From an uncultured Eubacteriales bacterium (GTDB taxonomy: Bacteria > Bacillota > Clostridia > Oscillospirales > UBA644): a DNA stretch of 64,000 bases. The translations under genes were made by a program, and so were the position numbers. The notes under the pieces were generated by a model. That model did no database searches. It worked only from the letters and a program-made list of their open reading frames with translations, and was not told the DNA's origin. The stretch is taken from positions 62,001 to 126,000 of the forward strand of contig CAKSTW010000001.1 of the NCBI GenBank assembly GCA_934501435.1. Reading direction: 5' to 3'. Position 1 is the first letter of the stretch, and each line of letters starts with the position of its first letter. Shown here one piece after another: positions 17,834 through 31,215 of the stretch.

Positions 17834-18781
17834 ATGGCTGAACAGAGCGTAACACTCCGATCCGTAATAGAGGAACTTAACCTTAAGGTCGTTCATATGC
17901 CGGAAAAAGCGGGCGAACGCGGAGAAAACGTAATAATCAAAAATCCGGGGGTAAACCGCCCGGGTCTTCCGCTTATCGGATATTTTGACCATTTCGAAGA
18001 AACGCGAATTCAGATAATCGGAATAACCGAATACACCTATCTTCAGAATTTTTCCTCCGATGAGATATATAAGAAGATCTCAAACGTTTTCGTTACGGGA
18101 ATTCCGGCGCTCATCATAGCAAACGACGAAATGCTCGTACCTCTTCCCGAAATGATAAAAGCCGCAACGGATTTCAACGTGCCGCTGTTGTCATCTTCGG
18201 AAACGACCTGCACAGCCATGCATTCCCTCATAGGGTCTTTAAGCGTCAGCCTTGCACCGAGACTTACTTTACACGGGGTTTTGGTCGAGGTCTACGGCGA
18301 GGGCGTGCTGCTTCTCGGAGACAGCGGAATAGGAAAGAGCGAAACCGCGATCGAACTTATCAAGAGAGGACACAGACTTGTTGCCGACGACGCGGTTGAA
18401 ATCAAAAAAGTTTCGAACAAAACGCTTGTCGGAAGCGCTCCCGAACTTATAAGATACCTCATTGAACTCCGCGGTATCGGAATTGTCGACGTCAGACGTA
18501 TTTTCGGTATGGGTTCGGTAAAAGATACGGAAAATATAAATCTCGTCGTAAAACTTGAGCCGTGGAACGAAACGAAATCTTACGACAGGCTCGGAATGGA
18601 CGACGAATACTACGAAATTCTCGGAAATAAAAGTCCGTGTATCACCGTTCCGATAAAGCCCGGCAGAAACCTCGCGGTCATCATCGAAGTTGCGGCAATG
18701 AACAATAAACAGAGAAAACTCGGTTTCAATGCCGCAAAAGAACTCGACAGAAAACTTCTTGACAGGATAAATCATGAATAA
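17834..18781 (+). CDS. hprK: HPr kinase/phosphorylase
   Basis: A 315-residue bifunctional enzyme that phosphorylates or dephosphorylates HPr on Ser46, controlling carbon catabolite repression. The Walker A motif GDSGIGKSE, the DDAVEIK block and the HprK signature ELRGIGIVDVRRIFGMGSV are all present. An in-frame extension upstream would start inside the promoter, so I chose ATG 17834, which has a GAGGTG ribosome site. The stop overlaps the murB start by 8 nt. Its presence implies HPr-based regulation even though no PTS gene is in view. Confidence 0.96.
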   Translation: MAEQSVTLRSVIEELNLKVVHMPEKAGERGENVIIKNPGVNRPGLPLIGYFDHFEETRIQIIGITEYTYLQNFSSDEIYKKISNVFVTGIPALIIANDEMLVPLPEMIKAATDFNVPLLSSSETTCTAMHSLIGSLSVSLAPRLTLHGVLVEVYGEGVLLLGDSGIGKSETAIELIKRGHRLVADDAVEIKKVSNKTLVGSAPELIRYLIELRGIGIVDVRRIFGMGSVKDTENINLVVKLEPWNETKSYDRLGMDDEYYEILGNKSPCITVPIKPGRNLAVIIEVAAMNNKQRKLGFNAAKELDRKLLDRINHE

Positions 18782-19667
18782 TTTTATATCTTTCTTGCGT
18801 GAAAATCACATAGAATTTTTGCAAAACGAACCCCTTGCAAAACATTCGACGTTCAGAATAGGGAATACCGTTTCTGTTGCCGTTTTCCCCGATACGACGG
18901 AAAAAATAGTTTCCGTAATCGGTTTTTTGAAAAGTAACGGTACCGAATTCCTCGTTCTCGGTAAAGGGTCGAACGTTCTTTTCCCCGACCGCGATATAGA
19001 ATATCCGATAATTTTTACCGAAAAAGCGGCTGAAATAAAAAGGACGGGCGAAAACACCGTTTCAGCCGAAGCGGGGGCCACTCTTTCCAGAGTTGCGGCT
19101 TTCGGCATAACGCAGGGTCTCGGCGGCTTTGAATTTGCGAGCGGAATACCGGGAACTGTCGGGGGAGCGGTCGTAATGAACGCGGGGGCATACGGAAAAA
19201 ATATTTCCGACGTTCTCGTGAGATCCGAATATATCGGCGCAGACGGAGTTGTCCGCTCGATAAACAATGCAGAACATCTTTTCGGTTACAGAAAAAGCGT
19301 TTTTACGTCAGGAGATATCGTTTTACGTTCGGAATTTCTTTTTGAAAACAAACCTGTTGAGGAGATAACTGCGGAAATATCGGAGCTTTCCGAAAAAAGG
19401 AGAACCACGCAGCCGCTCGAATATCCGAGCGCGGGAAGCGTTTTCAAACGTCCCGAGGGATATTTTGTCGGTAAAATGGTTGACGAATGCGGACTTAAAG
19501 GCTTTACCGTCGGAGGCGCGCAGGTAAGCAAAAAACATTCGGGTTTTATCATAAATATCGGAGGCGCGACTTCCGAAGACGTAAAAAAACTTGTTTTAAC
19601 GGTTCAGGAAAAAGTATACGAAAAATTCGGAGTGAAACTCGAAAGAGAAATCCGATATATTGATTAG
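18774..19667 (+). CDS. murB: UDP-N-acetylenolpyruvoylglucosamine reductase
   Basis: A 297-residue FAD enzyme that reduces UDP-GlcNAc-enolpyruvate to UDP-MurNAc in peptidoglycan synthesis. FAD-binding motifs LGKGSNVLFPD and GIPGTVGGAVVMNAGAYG are present, as is the catalytic Ser in YPSAGSVFKRP. It is the short MurB form with YRKSVF. It overlaps hprK by 8 nt and is followed 8 nt later by whiA. Confidence 0.96.
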   Translation: MNNFISFLRENHIEFLQNEPLAKHSTFRIGNTVSVAVFPDTTEKIVSVIGFLKSNGTEFLVLGKGSNVLFPDRDIEYPIIFTEKAAEIKRTGENTVSAEAGATLSRVAAFGITQGLGGFEFASGIPGTVGGAVVMNAGAYGKNISDVLVRSEYIGADGVVRSINNAEHLFGYRKSVFTSGDIVLRSEFLFENKPVEEITAEISELSEKRRTTQPLEYPSAGSVFKRPEGYFVGKMVDECGLKGFTVGGAQVSKKHSGFIINIGGATSEDVKKLVLTVQEKVYEKFGVKLEREIRYID

Positions 19668-19675
19668 GAGAAAAA

Positions 19676-20545
19676 ATGTCGTATTCTCTCGATCTGAAAA
19701 GTTCATTTTTTGATAAAAAACAGAAAAAATGCTGTCTTCGGGCGACCGTTGCAGGAATTCTCGCGTTTTTACCGACAGAAAACGGCGATATTAAAATAAC
19801 TTCCGAATATCCCGATCTGTTATCTTACTTTAACCGCCTTTTCTCTGAATTTACCTATAAAACGCCGGATATTGTAAAAAACGGAAAACTTTATTTTTCG
19901 GAACTGAAACGGGAAGTCGTTTCGGAAATACTCGGCAATTCGGGTCTGAAATCTTTCCTCTGCGAATTTGATTCCGACTGTTGTATTTCTTCATTCCTCA
20001 GAGGCGTTTTTCTTGCCGACGGCGCAATTTCCTCGCCCGAAAAGGAATACAGGCTGGAAATCCGTACTTATACCGACGGGAATTCAGAACTTTTACTTAA
20101 AATCCTGCTTTCAAAAAACATTGTTTTCAAAAAGTCGCAAAGACACGGCAAAACGATAGCCTATACGCGTTCTGCAGATACAATAAAGGATTTTTTAGCG
20201 GAGATAGGCGCTGTCGATTTCATGTTCGACTATGCGAACGCTGCGATCGAAAAACAACTCAGAAACAATATAAACCGACATTCAAACTGCGACAACGCGA
20301 ATATCGACAGAGTGCTCGACGCTGCGGAATCGTCAATAAAAAACATCAAATACCTTGAAGACGCGGGGCTGCTTGCATTGCAAAGCGACGAGGTTCAGAC
20401 CGTCGCGAGGCTGCGGAGGGAATTCGACACCGACACTCTTGAACAACTCGGCGACAGATGCGATCCTCCGATGTCCAAAACAAAAGTCTTCAGAATTATA
20501 AAAAAACTGTCTGAGATCGCAAATCAAAAGAAAGGAAGCAAATAA
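19676..20545 (+). CDS. whiA: DNA-binding protein WhiA
   Basis: A 289-residue WhiA with a LAGLIDADG-like domain (RGVFLADGAIS, about residues 103-113) and a C-terminal HTH domain containing NRHSNCDNANIDR. WhiA acts in cell division and chromosome segregation in Bacillota and in sporulation control in Actinobacteria. In many Bacillota rapZ and yvcK sit between murB and whiA, and both are missing here. The stop and the dnaE start overlap in TAATG. Confidence 0.95.
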   Translation: MSYSLDLKSSFFDKKQKKCCLRATVAGILAFLPTENGDIKITSEYPDLLSYFNRLFSEFTYKTPDIVKNGKLYFSELKREVVSEILGNSGLKSFLCEFDSDCCISSFLRGVFLADGAISSPEKEYRLEIRTYTDGNSELLLKILLSKNIVFKKSQRHGKTIAYTRSADTIKDFLAEIGAVDFMFDYANAAIEKQLRNNINRHSNCDNANIDRVLDAAESSIKNIKYLEDAGLLALQSDEVQTVARLRREFDTDTLEQLGDRCDPPMSKTKVFRIIKKLSEIANQKKGSK

Positions 20546-23500
20546 TGGCATTCGTTCATCTCCATGTTCATACCGAATACAGTCTGCTCGACGGAATGTG
20601 CAAAATAAAGAAAATGATGCCCCTGTTAAAGGATATGGGGCAAACGGCCTGCGCGATGACCGACCACGGCAATATGTACGGTACGATAGATTTTTACAAA
20701 GCCGCGAAAAAAGAGGGCATAAAGCCGATAATAGGCTGCGAGGTATATACTGCGGCAAGAACCCGTTTCGATAAGGAAAGGGAATATGACGCCTCGAGCG
20801 GACACCTTGTGCTTCTCTGTAAAAATATGGACGGATACCGCAATCTTATCGAAATGGTCTCCTTTGCAAATATGGAGGGCTTTTACTATAAACCGAGAGT
20901 AGATATGGAACTTCTCCGCAAATACCATGAGCATCTTATCTGTCTTTCAGCCTGTCTTGCGGGCGACGTTCCTCAGAAACTTCTTGCCGACGATTACGAA
21001 GGCGCTAAAAAAGTTGCCCTTGAATACCTTGATATTTTCGGAGAGGGAAACTATTATCTTGAGATACAGGACCACGGTCTTGAAGAACAGAAAAAGGTAA
21101 ACGAAGGTTTACTTCGTCTTTCGAAAGAGACCGGAATTCCGCTTGTAGCAACGAACGACGCTCATTATATGCGAAAATCCGACGCGAAGGCCCAGAGAGT
21201 CCTTGTCTGCGTTCAGATCCAGAAGACGATAGACGAAGAAAACGGAATGGGCTTTTCGACCGATGAATTTTACCTTAAATCGGAAGACGAAATGCGCAGT
21301 ATCTTCGAATATGTCCCCGAGGCTATCGACAATACAGCAAAAATCGCCGAGCAGTGCAATATCTGTTTTCCTGAGATCGACGACTCTAAAAACAGAGTTT
21401 ACTTCCTGCCTTATTTTAAGTGGACGGACGGACTTCCTCACTTCGACTATATGAAGAAAATAGTCTACGACGGGTTTGATAAGCGTTATCCCAAGGAAAA
21501 GCAGACAGAGGAACTCAAAGAAAGACTTGAATATGAACTTTCCGTTATCAATAAAATGGGATTCGTCGACTACTTCCTTATCGTCTGGGACTTTATAAAA
21601 TTTGCAAAAGACCACGGTATTCCTATCGGACCCGGTCGCGGCTCCGGTGCGGGAAGTCTTGTCGCATACTGCATGAAAATTACGAATATCGAACCTTTCA
21701 CGTATCATCTGATCTTCGAAAGATTTCTTAACCCCGAAAGAATTTCGATGCCGGATTTCGACGTCGATATGTGCCCCGTAAGACGTCACGAAGTCTTTGA
21801 ATACGTTCAGAAGAAATACGGAATAGAAAACGTTGCGAATATCGTCACTTTCGGAACGATGAAAGCGAAAAACGCCATAAGGGACGTCGCGCGGGTTCTT
21901 AATTATCCGTATACCGAAGCGAACAAACTTTCAAAGATGATACCCGATAAGATGACCATTGCCGAGTCTCTCGAAAAGGCTCCCGAACTGCGCGCTCTTT
22001 ACGATTCGGACTCGAGAGTCCGCGAAATTATGGATATGTCCGAAAGCCTTGAGGGGTCTCCCCGCCATGCGTCGGTCCATGCCTGCGGTATCGTTATCGG
22101 CGAAAAACCGATCTATAAATATGTTCCGCTTGCCGTAAACGACGGTACGACGGTAACACAGTTCAATATGAAGGTCGACGAAGAGATAGGTCTTGTAAAG
22201 ATGGACTTCCTCGGGCTCCGAAACCTTACCGTCATAGAAGACGCCTGCAAGCTTATCAGAAAGAAAATTCCCGATTTCCAGATAGACAACGTTGATATAG
22301 GAGATCCGGAAGTCTATGAAATGCTCTCACAGGGGCTTACGGACGGTGTTTTTCAGCTTGAATCGGGCGGAATGAAACAGACCCTCATATCCCTTAAACC
22401 GAGGACTATTGAAGATGTCATCGCTATTATCTCGCTTTACCGTCCGGGTCCTATGGACAGTATTCCGACCTACATACAGAATAAAAACCACCCCGAAAAC
22501 ATTAAATACAAACACCCGCTTCTTGAAAACAGTCTTAAAGTCACTTACGGCTGTATGGTCTATCAGGAGCAGGTAATGCAGATAGTCAGAGAACTTGCGG
22601 GATACTCATACGGTCGTGCGGACATCGTGCGTAAAGCGATGGGTAAAAAGATGATGGACGTCATGACCCGTGAAAGAGAAATATTTATTCACGGCAAGAA
22701 AGCTGACGACGGAACCGTCGAAATTCCGGGTGCCGTCGCAAACGGAGTTCCCGCGGAAGTCGCAAACGACATTTTCGACGAAATGATAAAGTTTGCGGAA
22801 TATGCGTTCAACAAATCTCACGCCGCGGCATACGCTTTTGTTACTTATTACACCGCATATCTGAAATGTCACTTCAAGTACGAATATATGGCGGCGCTTT
22901 TAACGAGCGTTATAGACAAAACCGATAAAATGGTGCCGTATATCGTTTCCGCGCAGGAACAGGATATTGAGATTCTCCCGCCGGATATAAATAAATCGGA
23001 TATTGTCTTCAGCGTCGAAAATAACTGTATCCGCTTCGGACTTTTTGCGATAAAAAACGTCGGCCGTGCGGTAGTCGAAAACATAATAGAGGAAAGAAAC
23101 AGGGCAGGGGAGTTCAAAAGTTTTTACGACTTCTGCCAGAGAATGATGACTTCCTACGACCTCGACTCAAGAACAGTCGAAAATCTTGTCAGAAGCGGCG
23201 CTTTCGATAATTTCGGATATAACCGCCGCCAGCTCGAACTTGCATTTGTTGAGATAAAAAAGAGTCTTTACAGTTATGTCAAAGAGCAAAAGCAGGGGCA
23301 GGTCTCGCTTTTCGACAGCGCGGAAGTTGAAGAACCCGATTACGAATATCCCGATGTTGAAGAGTACTCCAAGAAGGAAAAACTCAGTTACGAAAAGGAA
23401 GTTACAGGAATATATCTTTCCGACCACCCGATGAAAGAATACGTTCACATGGTCGAGGAGGGCGGTTATGCTACCGTTTCGGACATCAACAACGACAACG

Positions 23501-24072
23501 AAACATATAAGAACAACTCTCCCGTGACGATTATGGGAATTCTTTCGAAAGTAACAAAAAAACTGACCCGCAACGATACGATGATGGCTATTTTGCAGCT
23601 CCAGGATCTTACGGGAAATATCGAAGTCCTGCTCTTTTCGAAAACTTACGACAGGTATTCGTCAATGCTTGAAGAAGACAAGATAGTTCTCATTTCAGGT
23701 AAAATAAGCATAAAAACAGACTCTTTCGGAGACGAATCGGAAGATGAAGAAACTCACGAGACCGCGTCGATTATATGTTCGGACATTCAGGAGATAACAA
23801 GCCCCGATATGAAAGTCGAAAAAATGCCCGAAACACGGTCGTATACGCCGAGGACGCAAACGCTTGTCGTCACCGTTACCGATAACGACTCTCCGAATCT
23901 CAACCGCTGCATAAATATCCTTACGCAGAATATAGGACCGTCTCCCGTCGAATTCTGCTTTGTCGACAAAGGCAAGAGGGCGAGATTCAGCGCTAATAAC
24001 GTTCTTATCACAAATACTCTTTTATCGGAACTCCGCAATATTCTCGGAGACCTTAAGGTGCAGGTGAAATAA
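20545..24072 (+). CDS. dnaE: DNA polymerase III alpha subunit, DnaE type
   Basis: A 1,175-residue replicative polymerase. An N-terminal PHP domain (HLHVHTEYSLLDG and MTDHGNMYG) is followed by the palm with GPGRGSGAGSLVAY and the catalytic PDFDVD (about residues 402-407). A fingers/tandem HhH region and a C-terminal OB fold (about 990-1070, VTIMGILSKV) follow. The PHP histidines look intact. In Bacillota that also have PolC, DnaE extends primers; whether PolC exists here cannot be seen. The start overlaps whiA by 1 nt. Confidence 0.97.
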   Translation: MAFVHLHVHTEYSLLDGMCKIKKMMPLLKDMGQTACAMTDHGNMYGTIDFYKAAKKEGIKPIIGCEVYTAARTRFDKEREYDASSGHLVLLCKNMDGYRNLIEMVSFANMEGFYYKPRVDMELLRKYHEHLICLSACLAGDVPQKLLADDYEGAKKVALEYLDIFGEGNYYLEIQDHGLEEQKKVNEGLLRLSKETGIPLVATNDAHYMRKSDAKAQRVLVCVQIQKTIDEENGMGFSTDEFYLKSEDEMRSIFEYVPEAIDNTAKIAEQCNICFPEIDDSKNRVYFLPYFKWTDGLPHFDYMKKIVYDGFDKRYPKEKQTEELKERLEYELSVINKMGFVDYFLIVWDFIKFAKDHGIPIGPGRGSGAGSLVAYCMKITNIEPFTYHLIFERFLNPERISMPDFDVDMCPVRRHEVFEYVQKKYGIENVANIVTFGTMKAKNAIRDVARVLNYPYTEANKLSKMIPDKMTIAESLEKAPELRALYDSDSRVREIMDMSESLEGSPRHASVHACGIVIGEKPIYKYVPLAVNDGTTVTQFNMKVDEEIGLVKMDFLGLRNLTVIEDACKLIRKKIPDFQIDNVDIGDPEVYEMLSQGLTDGVFQLESGGMKQTLISLKPRTIEDVIAIISLYRPGPMDSIPTYIQNKNHPENIKYKHPLLENSLKVTYGCMVYQEQVMQIVRELAGYSYGRADIVRKAMGKKMMDVMTREREIFIHGKKADDGTVEIPGAVANGVPAEVANDIFDEMIKFAEYAFNKSHAAAYAFVTYYTAYLKCHFKYEYMAALLTSVIDKTDKMVPYIVSAQEQDIEILPPDINKSDIVFSVENNCIRFGLFAIKNVGRAVVENIIEERNRAGEFKSFYDFCQRMMTSYDLDSRTVENLVRSGAFDNFGYNRRQLELAFVEIKKSLYSYVKEQKQGQVSLFDSAEVEEPDYEYPDVEEYSKKEKLSYEKEVTGIYLSDHPMKEYVHMVEEGGYATVSDINNDNETYKNNSPVTIMGILSKVTKKLTRNDTMMAILQLQDLTGNIEVLLFSKTYDRYSSMLEEDKIVLISGKISIKTDSFGDESEDEETHETASIICSDIQEITSPDMKVEKMPETRSYTPRTQTLVVTVTDNDSPNLNRCINILTQNIGPSPVEFCFVDKGKRARFSANNVLITNTLLSELRNILGDLKVQVK

Positions 24073-24401
24073 TGGTATCCGTAACCAAAAGATATGAAAA
24101 CGGAAGATTTTCCTTTATACTGCGGGAAAACGAAAAGGAAAAGTGTGAATGTTTCTTTTCTCCCGTGACAGCGGAAATATCGGAAATTTCCGTTTATGCC
24201 GATATTACGGAGGAAGAAAAGAAAGCCGCCGTGCTTTCGGTGCTCGGTTTTCTCGAAAATTCGGGCAAAACAGTAGCTTTTTACACGGGAACAGGTTTTG
24301 AAGATCTTTTCTCGGCTCTCGGTTTTTCAAAAAATGCGGAGGGAAAATACGCGGTGTCCCTTGTCGGCTATTTTTCCTGCGATTGCAGTAAATCAAAATA
24401 A
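24072..24401 (+). CDS. Hypothetical protein downstream of dnaE
   Basis: A 109-residue soluble protein whose start overlaps the dnaE stop in TAATG, so it is translationally coupled. The second half (about residues 35-85) has an alternating strand-helix pattern ending in LFSALGF. This loosely recalls the C-terminal half of a GNAT fold, but there is no acetyl-CoA motif. The C-terminus has a CDC pair. No function is assigned. A strong terminator follows. Confidence 0.65.
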   Translation: MVSVTKRYENGRFSFILRENEKEKCECFFSPVTAEISEISVYADITEEEKKAAVLSVLGFLENSGKTVAFYTGTGFEDLFSALGFSKNAEGKYAVSLVGYFSCDCSKSK

Positions 24402-24404
24402 TGT

Positions 24405-24434
24405 TTGCCCGTCGTGCGACGGGCAACTTTTTTT
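24405..24434 (+). terminator. Rho-independent terminator of the hprK-dnaE operon
   Basis: A GC-rich stem (24405-24413 with 24418-24426), a 4-nt loop and a run of seven T. Confidence 0.9.
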
Positions 24435-24468
24435 GCCTGAAATTTTAACATTCGGACATTTTTGACTA

Positions 24469-24497
24469 TTTACAAACGGTAAAAAAAATGCTATAAT
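24469..24497 (+). promoter_or_regulatory. Promoter of the atp operon
   Basis: TTTACA (24469-24474), 17-nt spacer and TATAAT (24492-24497) with TGC directly before it (extended -10). Confidence 0.75.
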
Positions 24498-24529
24498 CAA
24501 TATAATAAGTTATTGGAGGAATATTGGCT

Positions 24530-24925
24530 TTGAGTATTGAAAAAGTTGACAGGACCGTAATGAAGGAAACCCTGTATATTTCGGTCTGGGTTTTGATTCT
24601 CAGCGCTGTGACGGAAGCGGTTTTTTTAATAATCGGACAGTGGTCGCTTCCCGTGCTTTTCGGAAATCTTATAAGCGCCGCCGCGGGAATACTCAATTTC
24701 TTTCTTATGGGACTTACTGTACAGGAGTCCGTCATGAAAGACGAAAAAAAAGCGGCACTTTCGATGAAAGTTTCCCAGATTCTCAGAATGCTTATGCTTT
24801 TTGCCGTCGCCGCCGTCGGAGTTCTTCTCGACTGCTTCAACACGGTCACGGTGATTCTGCCCCTCTTTTTTCCGAGGATAGCGATCTCTTTCAGACCGCT
24901 GTTCGGAAAAAAGAAGAATTCATGA
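24530..24925 (+). CDS. atpI: AtpI-like membrane protein, first gene of the atp operon
   Basis: A 131-residue protein with four hydrophobic segments (about residues 15-35, 40-62, 83-103 and 107-125), in the position and size of ATP synthase protein I. AtpI helps c-ring assembly in some bacteria, Na+ types included. Two in-frame TTG starts exist, 24524 and 24530. I chose 24530 because the GGAGG site at 24515-24519 is then 10 nt away rather than 4. Sequence identity to AtpI is weak, and the assignment rests mostly on topology and context. Confidence 0.7.
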   Translation: MSIEKVDRTVMKETLYISVWVLILSAVTEAVFLIIGQWSLPVLFGNLISAAAGILNFFLMGLTVQESVMKDEKKAALSMKVSQILRMLMLFAVAAVGVLLDCFNTVTVILPLFFPRIAISFRPLFGKKKNS

Positions 24926-24960
24926 CCTGAAACATCGGTTTTTCGGGGAGGTGGTAATTT

Positions 24961-26161
<1,201 letters not shown>

Positions 26162-26178
26162 TTTAGGAGATAATTTTT

Positions 26179-26691
26179 ATGTCAATGGAAGTCATATCTG
26201 TCAACATCTGGTTGATTCTGATTTCTTTATGCAATCTGCTTATCCTTTTCTTAATATTGAAAAAATTTCTTTTCAAGCCGGTAACGAAAATGCTGGACGA
26301 GCGTAAAAAAGCGATCGACGCCGATTATGCCGCCGCCGCGGAAGCAAATTCCGAAGCGGAGAAGAGCAGGACGGAATGGAACGAAAAACTGCTTACGGCA
26401 AAAGATGAAGCGTCGAAAATCATTACCGACGCCGCAGAGACCGCAAAAAGGCGCAGTAGCGATATAATAGTCGCCGCAAACGACCGCGCCGATTCGATAA
26501 TCAAGCAGGCGGAAGCGGAGGCTGTTCTTGAAAAGAAAAAAGCGTCTTCCGAGATCAAAAAAGAGATCGTCGGCGTTTCGACCGAACTTTCCGAAAAAGT
26601 CCTCGGCAGAGAGATAAATGCGGACGACCATAAAAAACTCATTGATTCCTTTATAGACGGAATAGGAGACGACAATGGAACGGATAAGTAG
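26179..26691 (+). CDS. atpF: F-type ATP synthase subunit b
   Basis: A 170-residue peripheral-stalk subunit. One membrane helix (residues about 9-30) is followed by FKPVTKMLDERKKAID, the conserved entry to a long charged coiled coil that extends to the C-terminus. It anchors F1 to Fo. The ribosome site is AGGAGA. The 3' end overlaps atpH by 17 nt. Confidence 0.93.
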   Translation: MSMEVISVNIWLILISLCNLLILFLILKKFLFKPVTKMLDERKKAIDADYAAAAEANSEAEKSRTEWNEKLLTAKDEASKIITDAAETAKRRSSDIIVAANDRADSIIKQAEAEAVLEKKKASSEIKKEIVGVSTELSEKVLGREINADDHKKLIDSFIDGIGDDNGTDK

Positions 26692-27205
26692 AGATTATGC
26701 CGTCGCCCTTTTTGATATTGCAAAGGAAAGCTCCGAAGAGGAAACCGTTTACCGGGATCTGGAAAGAGTAAACGAAGTATTCTCGGAATTTCCGGAATAT
26801 ACCGAAATGCTTTCGGCGCCGAGTATCCCTCTTCAGAAGAGGCTCGCCGCCGTAAACGAGGCATTCGGCAAAATCGTCTGTGAAAAAGTTTTATCGTTTA
26901 TCGGTATTCTCTGCAAAAACAGTAAGATAAAGACTTTTTCCGACTGTTTCAGGGAATTTGAGGACCTGTATTCTACGGATACAAAAACAGTTTCAGCCGA
27001 AGTTTTTTCAGCCGTTCCTCTTTCGGAAGAACAAAAAAACAAACTTTGCAAAAAACTTGAGAAGATTACGGGAAAGACTGTCGTCCTTGATTGCAAGATC
27101 GACGAAAAACTGATAGGCGGAGTTACCGTAAAAGTCGACGGTAAAATAATCGACGGAAGCGTACAACGCCGTCTTGACGACATTAAGGAAGTGATTGACA
27201 GATGA
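26675..27205 (+). CDS. atpH: F-type ATP synthase subunit delta
   Basis: A 176-residue OSCP/delta subunit linking the b stalk to the top of F1. The N-terminal helical domain begins with [13 protein letters not shown], and the C-terminal domain contains [20 protein letters not shown] and the conserved [21 protein letters not shown]. It overlaps atpF by 17 nt and atpA by 4 nt (ATGA), so translation is coupled. Confidence 0.93.
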   Translation: MERISRDYAVALFDIAKESSEEETVYRDLERVNEVFSEFPEYTEMLSAPSIPLQKRLAAVNEAFGKIVCEKVLSFIGILCKNSKIKTFSDCFREFEDLYSTDTKTVSAEVFSAVPLSEEQKNKLCKKLEKITGKTVVLDCKIDEKLIGGVTVKVDGKIIDGSVQRRLDDIKEVIDR

Positions 27206-28695
27206 ACAGCAGTCCTGCTGAAATAAGCAATATAATAAAAGAACAGATCAAAAACTATAAATCTCAGTTTGAAATGGAAGAAACGGGAACGGTAGTTCTT
27301 GTCGGAGACGGAATCGCGACGGTTTACGGACTTCGCAACTGTATGGCAAGCGAACTTCTCGAATTCGACGACGGAAGTTTCGGAATGGCGCAAAACCTTG
27401 AAGAAGAGACGGTCGCCGTAGCAATTCTTTCGGATAACTGCAACGTAAAAGAAGGGTCTTCGGTCAAGAGAACGGGAAGAGTTCTTTCCGTTCCCGTCGG
27501 AGAAAATCTTTTGGGAAGAGTCGTAAACGCGCTCGGCGAACCCATTGACGGCAAAGGCCCCGTTGAATATTCGGAAACAAGACCTATCGAGGCGGAGGCG
27601 CCCGGTATTATCGAAAGAAAAAGCGTTTCCGTACCTCTGCAAACGGGTATCAAGGCTATCGACAGTATGATACCGATAGGAAGAGGTCAGCGTGAACTTC
27701 TTATAGGCGACAGGCAGACAGGTAAGACCGAGATAGCGATCGATACGATTATAAATCAGAAAAATCAGAACGTTATCTGTATATACGTTGCTATCGGTCA
27801 GAAAAACACCTCTGTTGTAAAACTCGTGCAGGACCTTCAGAGAGAGGGTGCTATGGAATATACGATAGTGGTTTCCGCCTCTGCGTCCGAAACCGCGTCT
27901 CTTCAGTATATCGCGCCATATTCGGGTTGCGCGATGGCTGAATATTTCAGAGAACAGGGAAAAGACGTCCTTATAATCTACGACGATCTTTCAAAACACG
28001 CCGTAGCATACCGAGCGCTGTCCCTTCTTATAAGAAGACCGCCGGGAAGAGAAGCATATCCCGGTGACGTATTCTATCTTCATTCCAGACTGCTTGAAAG
28101 AGCGGCTTGCGTTGCAGACGAATACGGAGGCGGTTCAATAACGGCGCTTCCGATAATAGAAACACAGGCAGGCGACGTTTCGGCATATATCCCGACAAAC
28201 GTCATTTCTATAACCGACGGACAGATATTTCTTGAAACTGAACTTTTCCATTCGGGAATAATGCCCGCAATAAACCCCGGCATTTCGGTTTCCCGTGTCG
28301 GAGGTTCGGCGCAGCTGAAGGCAATGAAAAAAGTCTCCGGAGAACTGAAACTTCTCTATTCCCAGTACAGGGAACTACAGTCGTTTGCACAGTTCGGAAG
28401 CGACCTTGACGCCGACACAAAAGCAAGACTTGCGCTCGGCGAAAGAATTGTCGAAGTTCTGAAACAGAAGAGAAATTCCCCCGTTTCGGCAGGCTGTCAG
28501 GTCGCGATAATTTACGCCGTTACCCACGGTTATCTCGACAATATCGAAGTCAAAGACGTTAGAGATTACGAAACGCGGCTTTACGAAAAATTAAACGACG
28601 GATATTCCGATCTTTTAAGAAGATTTGAAGAAGGATTTTTCGAAGAGGAAGACATAAAAACTCTCGAAAAAGCCCTCGGGGAAATGCAGGGGTGA
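27202..28695 (+). CDS. atpA: F-type ATP synthase subunit alpha
   Basis: A 497-residue non-catalytic nucleotide-binding F1 subunit. Walker A is GDRQTGKT (about residues 169-176), preceded by [18 protein letters not shown], and the alpha signature [13 protein letters not shown] is present. The N-terminal EIIKEQI-type helix is recognisable as [11 protein letters not shown]. It overlaps atpH by 4 nt. Confidence 0.97.
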   Translation: MNSSPAEISNIIKEQIKNYKSQFEMEETGTVVLVGDGIATVYGLRNCMASELLEFDDGSFGMAQNLEEETVAVAILSDNCNVKEGSSVKRTGRVLSVPVGENLLGRVVNALGEPIDGKGPVEYSETRPIEAEAPGIIERKSVSVPLQTGIKAIDSMIPIGRGQRELLIGDRQTGKTEIAIDTIINQKNQNVICIYVAIGQKNTSVVKLVQDLQREGAMEYTIVVSASASETASLQYIAPYSGCAMAEYFREQGKDVLIIYDDLSKHAVAYRALSLLIRRPPGREAYPGDVFYLHSRLLERAACVADEYGGGSITALPIIETQAGDVSAYIPTNVISITDGQIFLETELFHSGIMPAINPGISVSRVGGSAQLKAMKKVSGELKLLYSQYRELQSFAQFGSDLDADTKARLALGERIVEVLKQKRNSPVSAGCQVAIIYAVTHGYLDNIEVKDVRDYETRLYEKLNDGYSDLLRRFEEGFFEEEDIKTLEKALGEMQG

Positions 28696-28700
28696 CTTGA

Positions 28701-31175
<2,475 letters not shown>

Positions 31176-31180
31176 AAAAT

Positions 31181-31215
31181 AAGCCGAAGAGCAAAAACTC
31201 TTCGGCTTGATTTTT
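31181..31215. terminator. Bidirectional terminator between atpC and the M18 aminopeptidase
   Basis: An 11-bp perfect stem (31181-31191 with 31198-31208). A T-run follows on the plus strand and, after a single A, a T-run also follows on the minus strand, so it serves both convergent operons. Confidence 0.85.
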
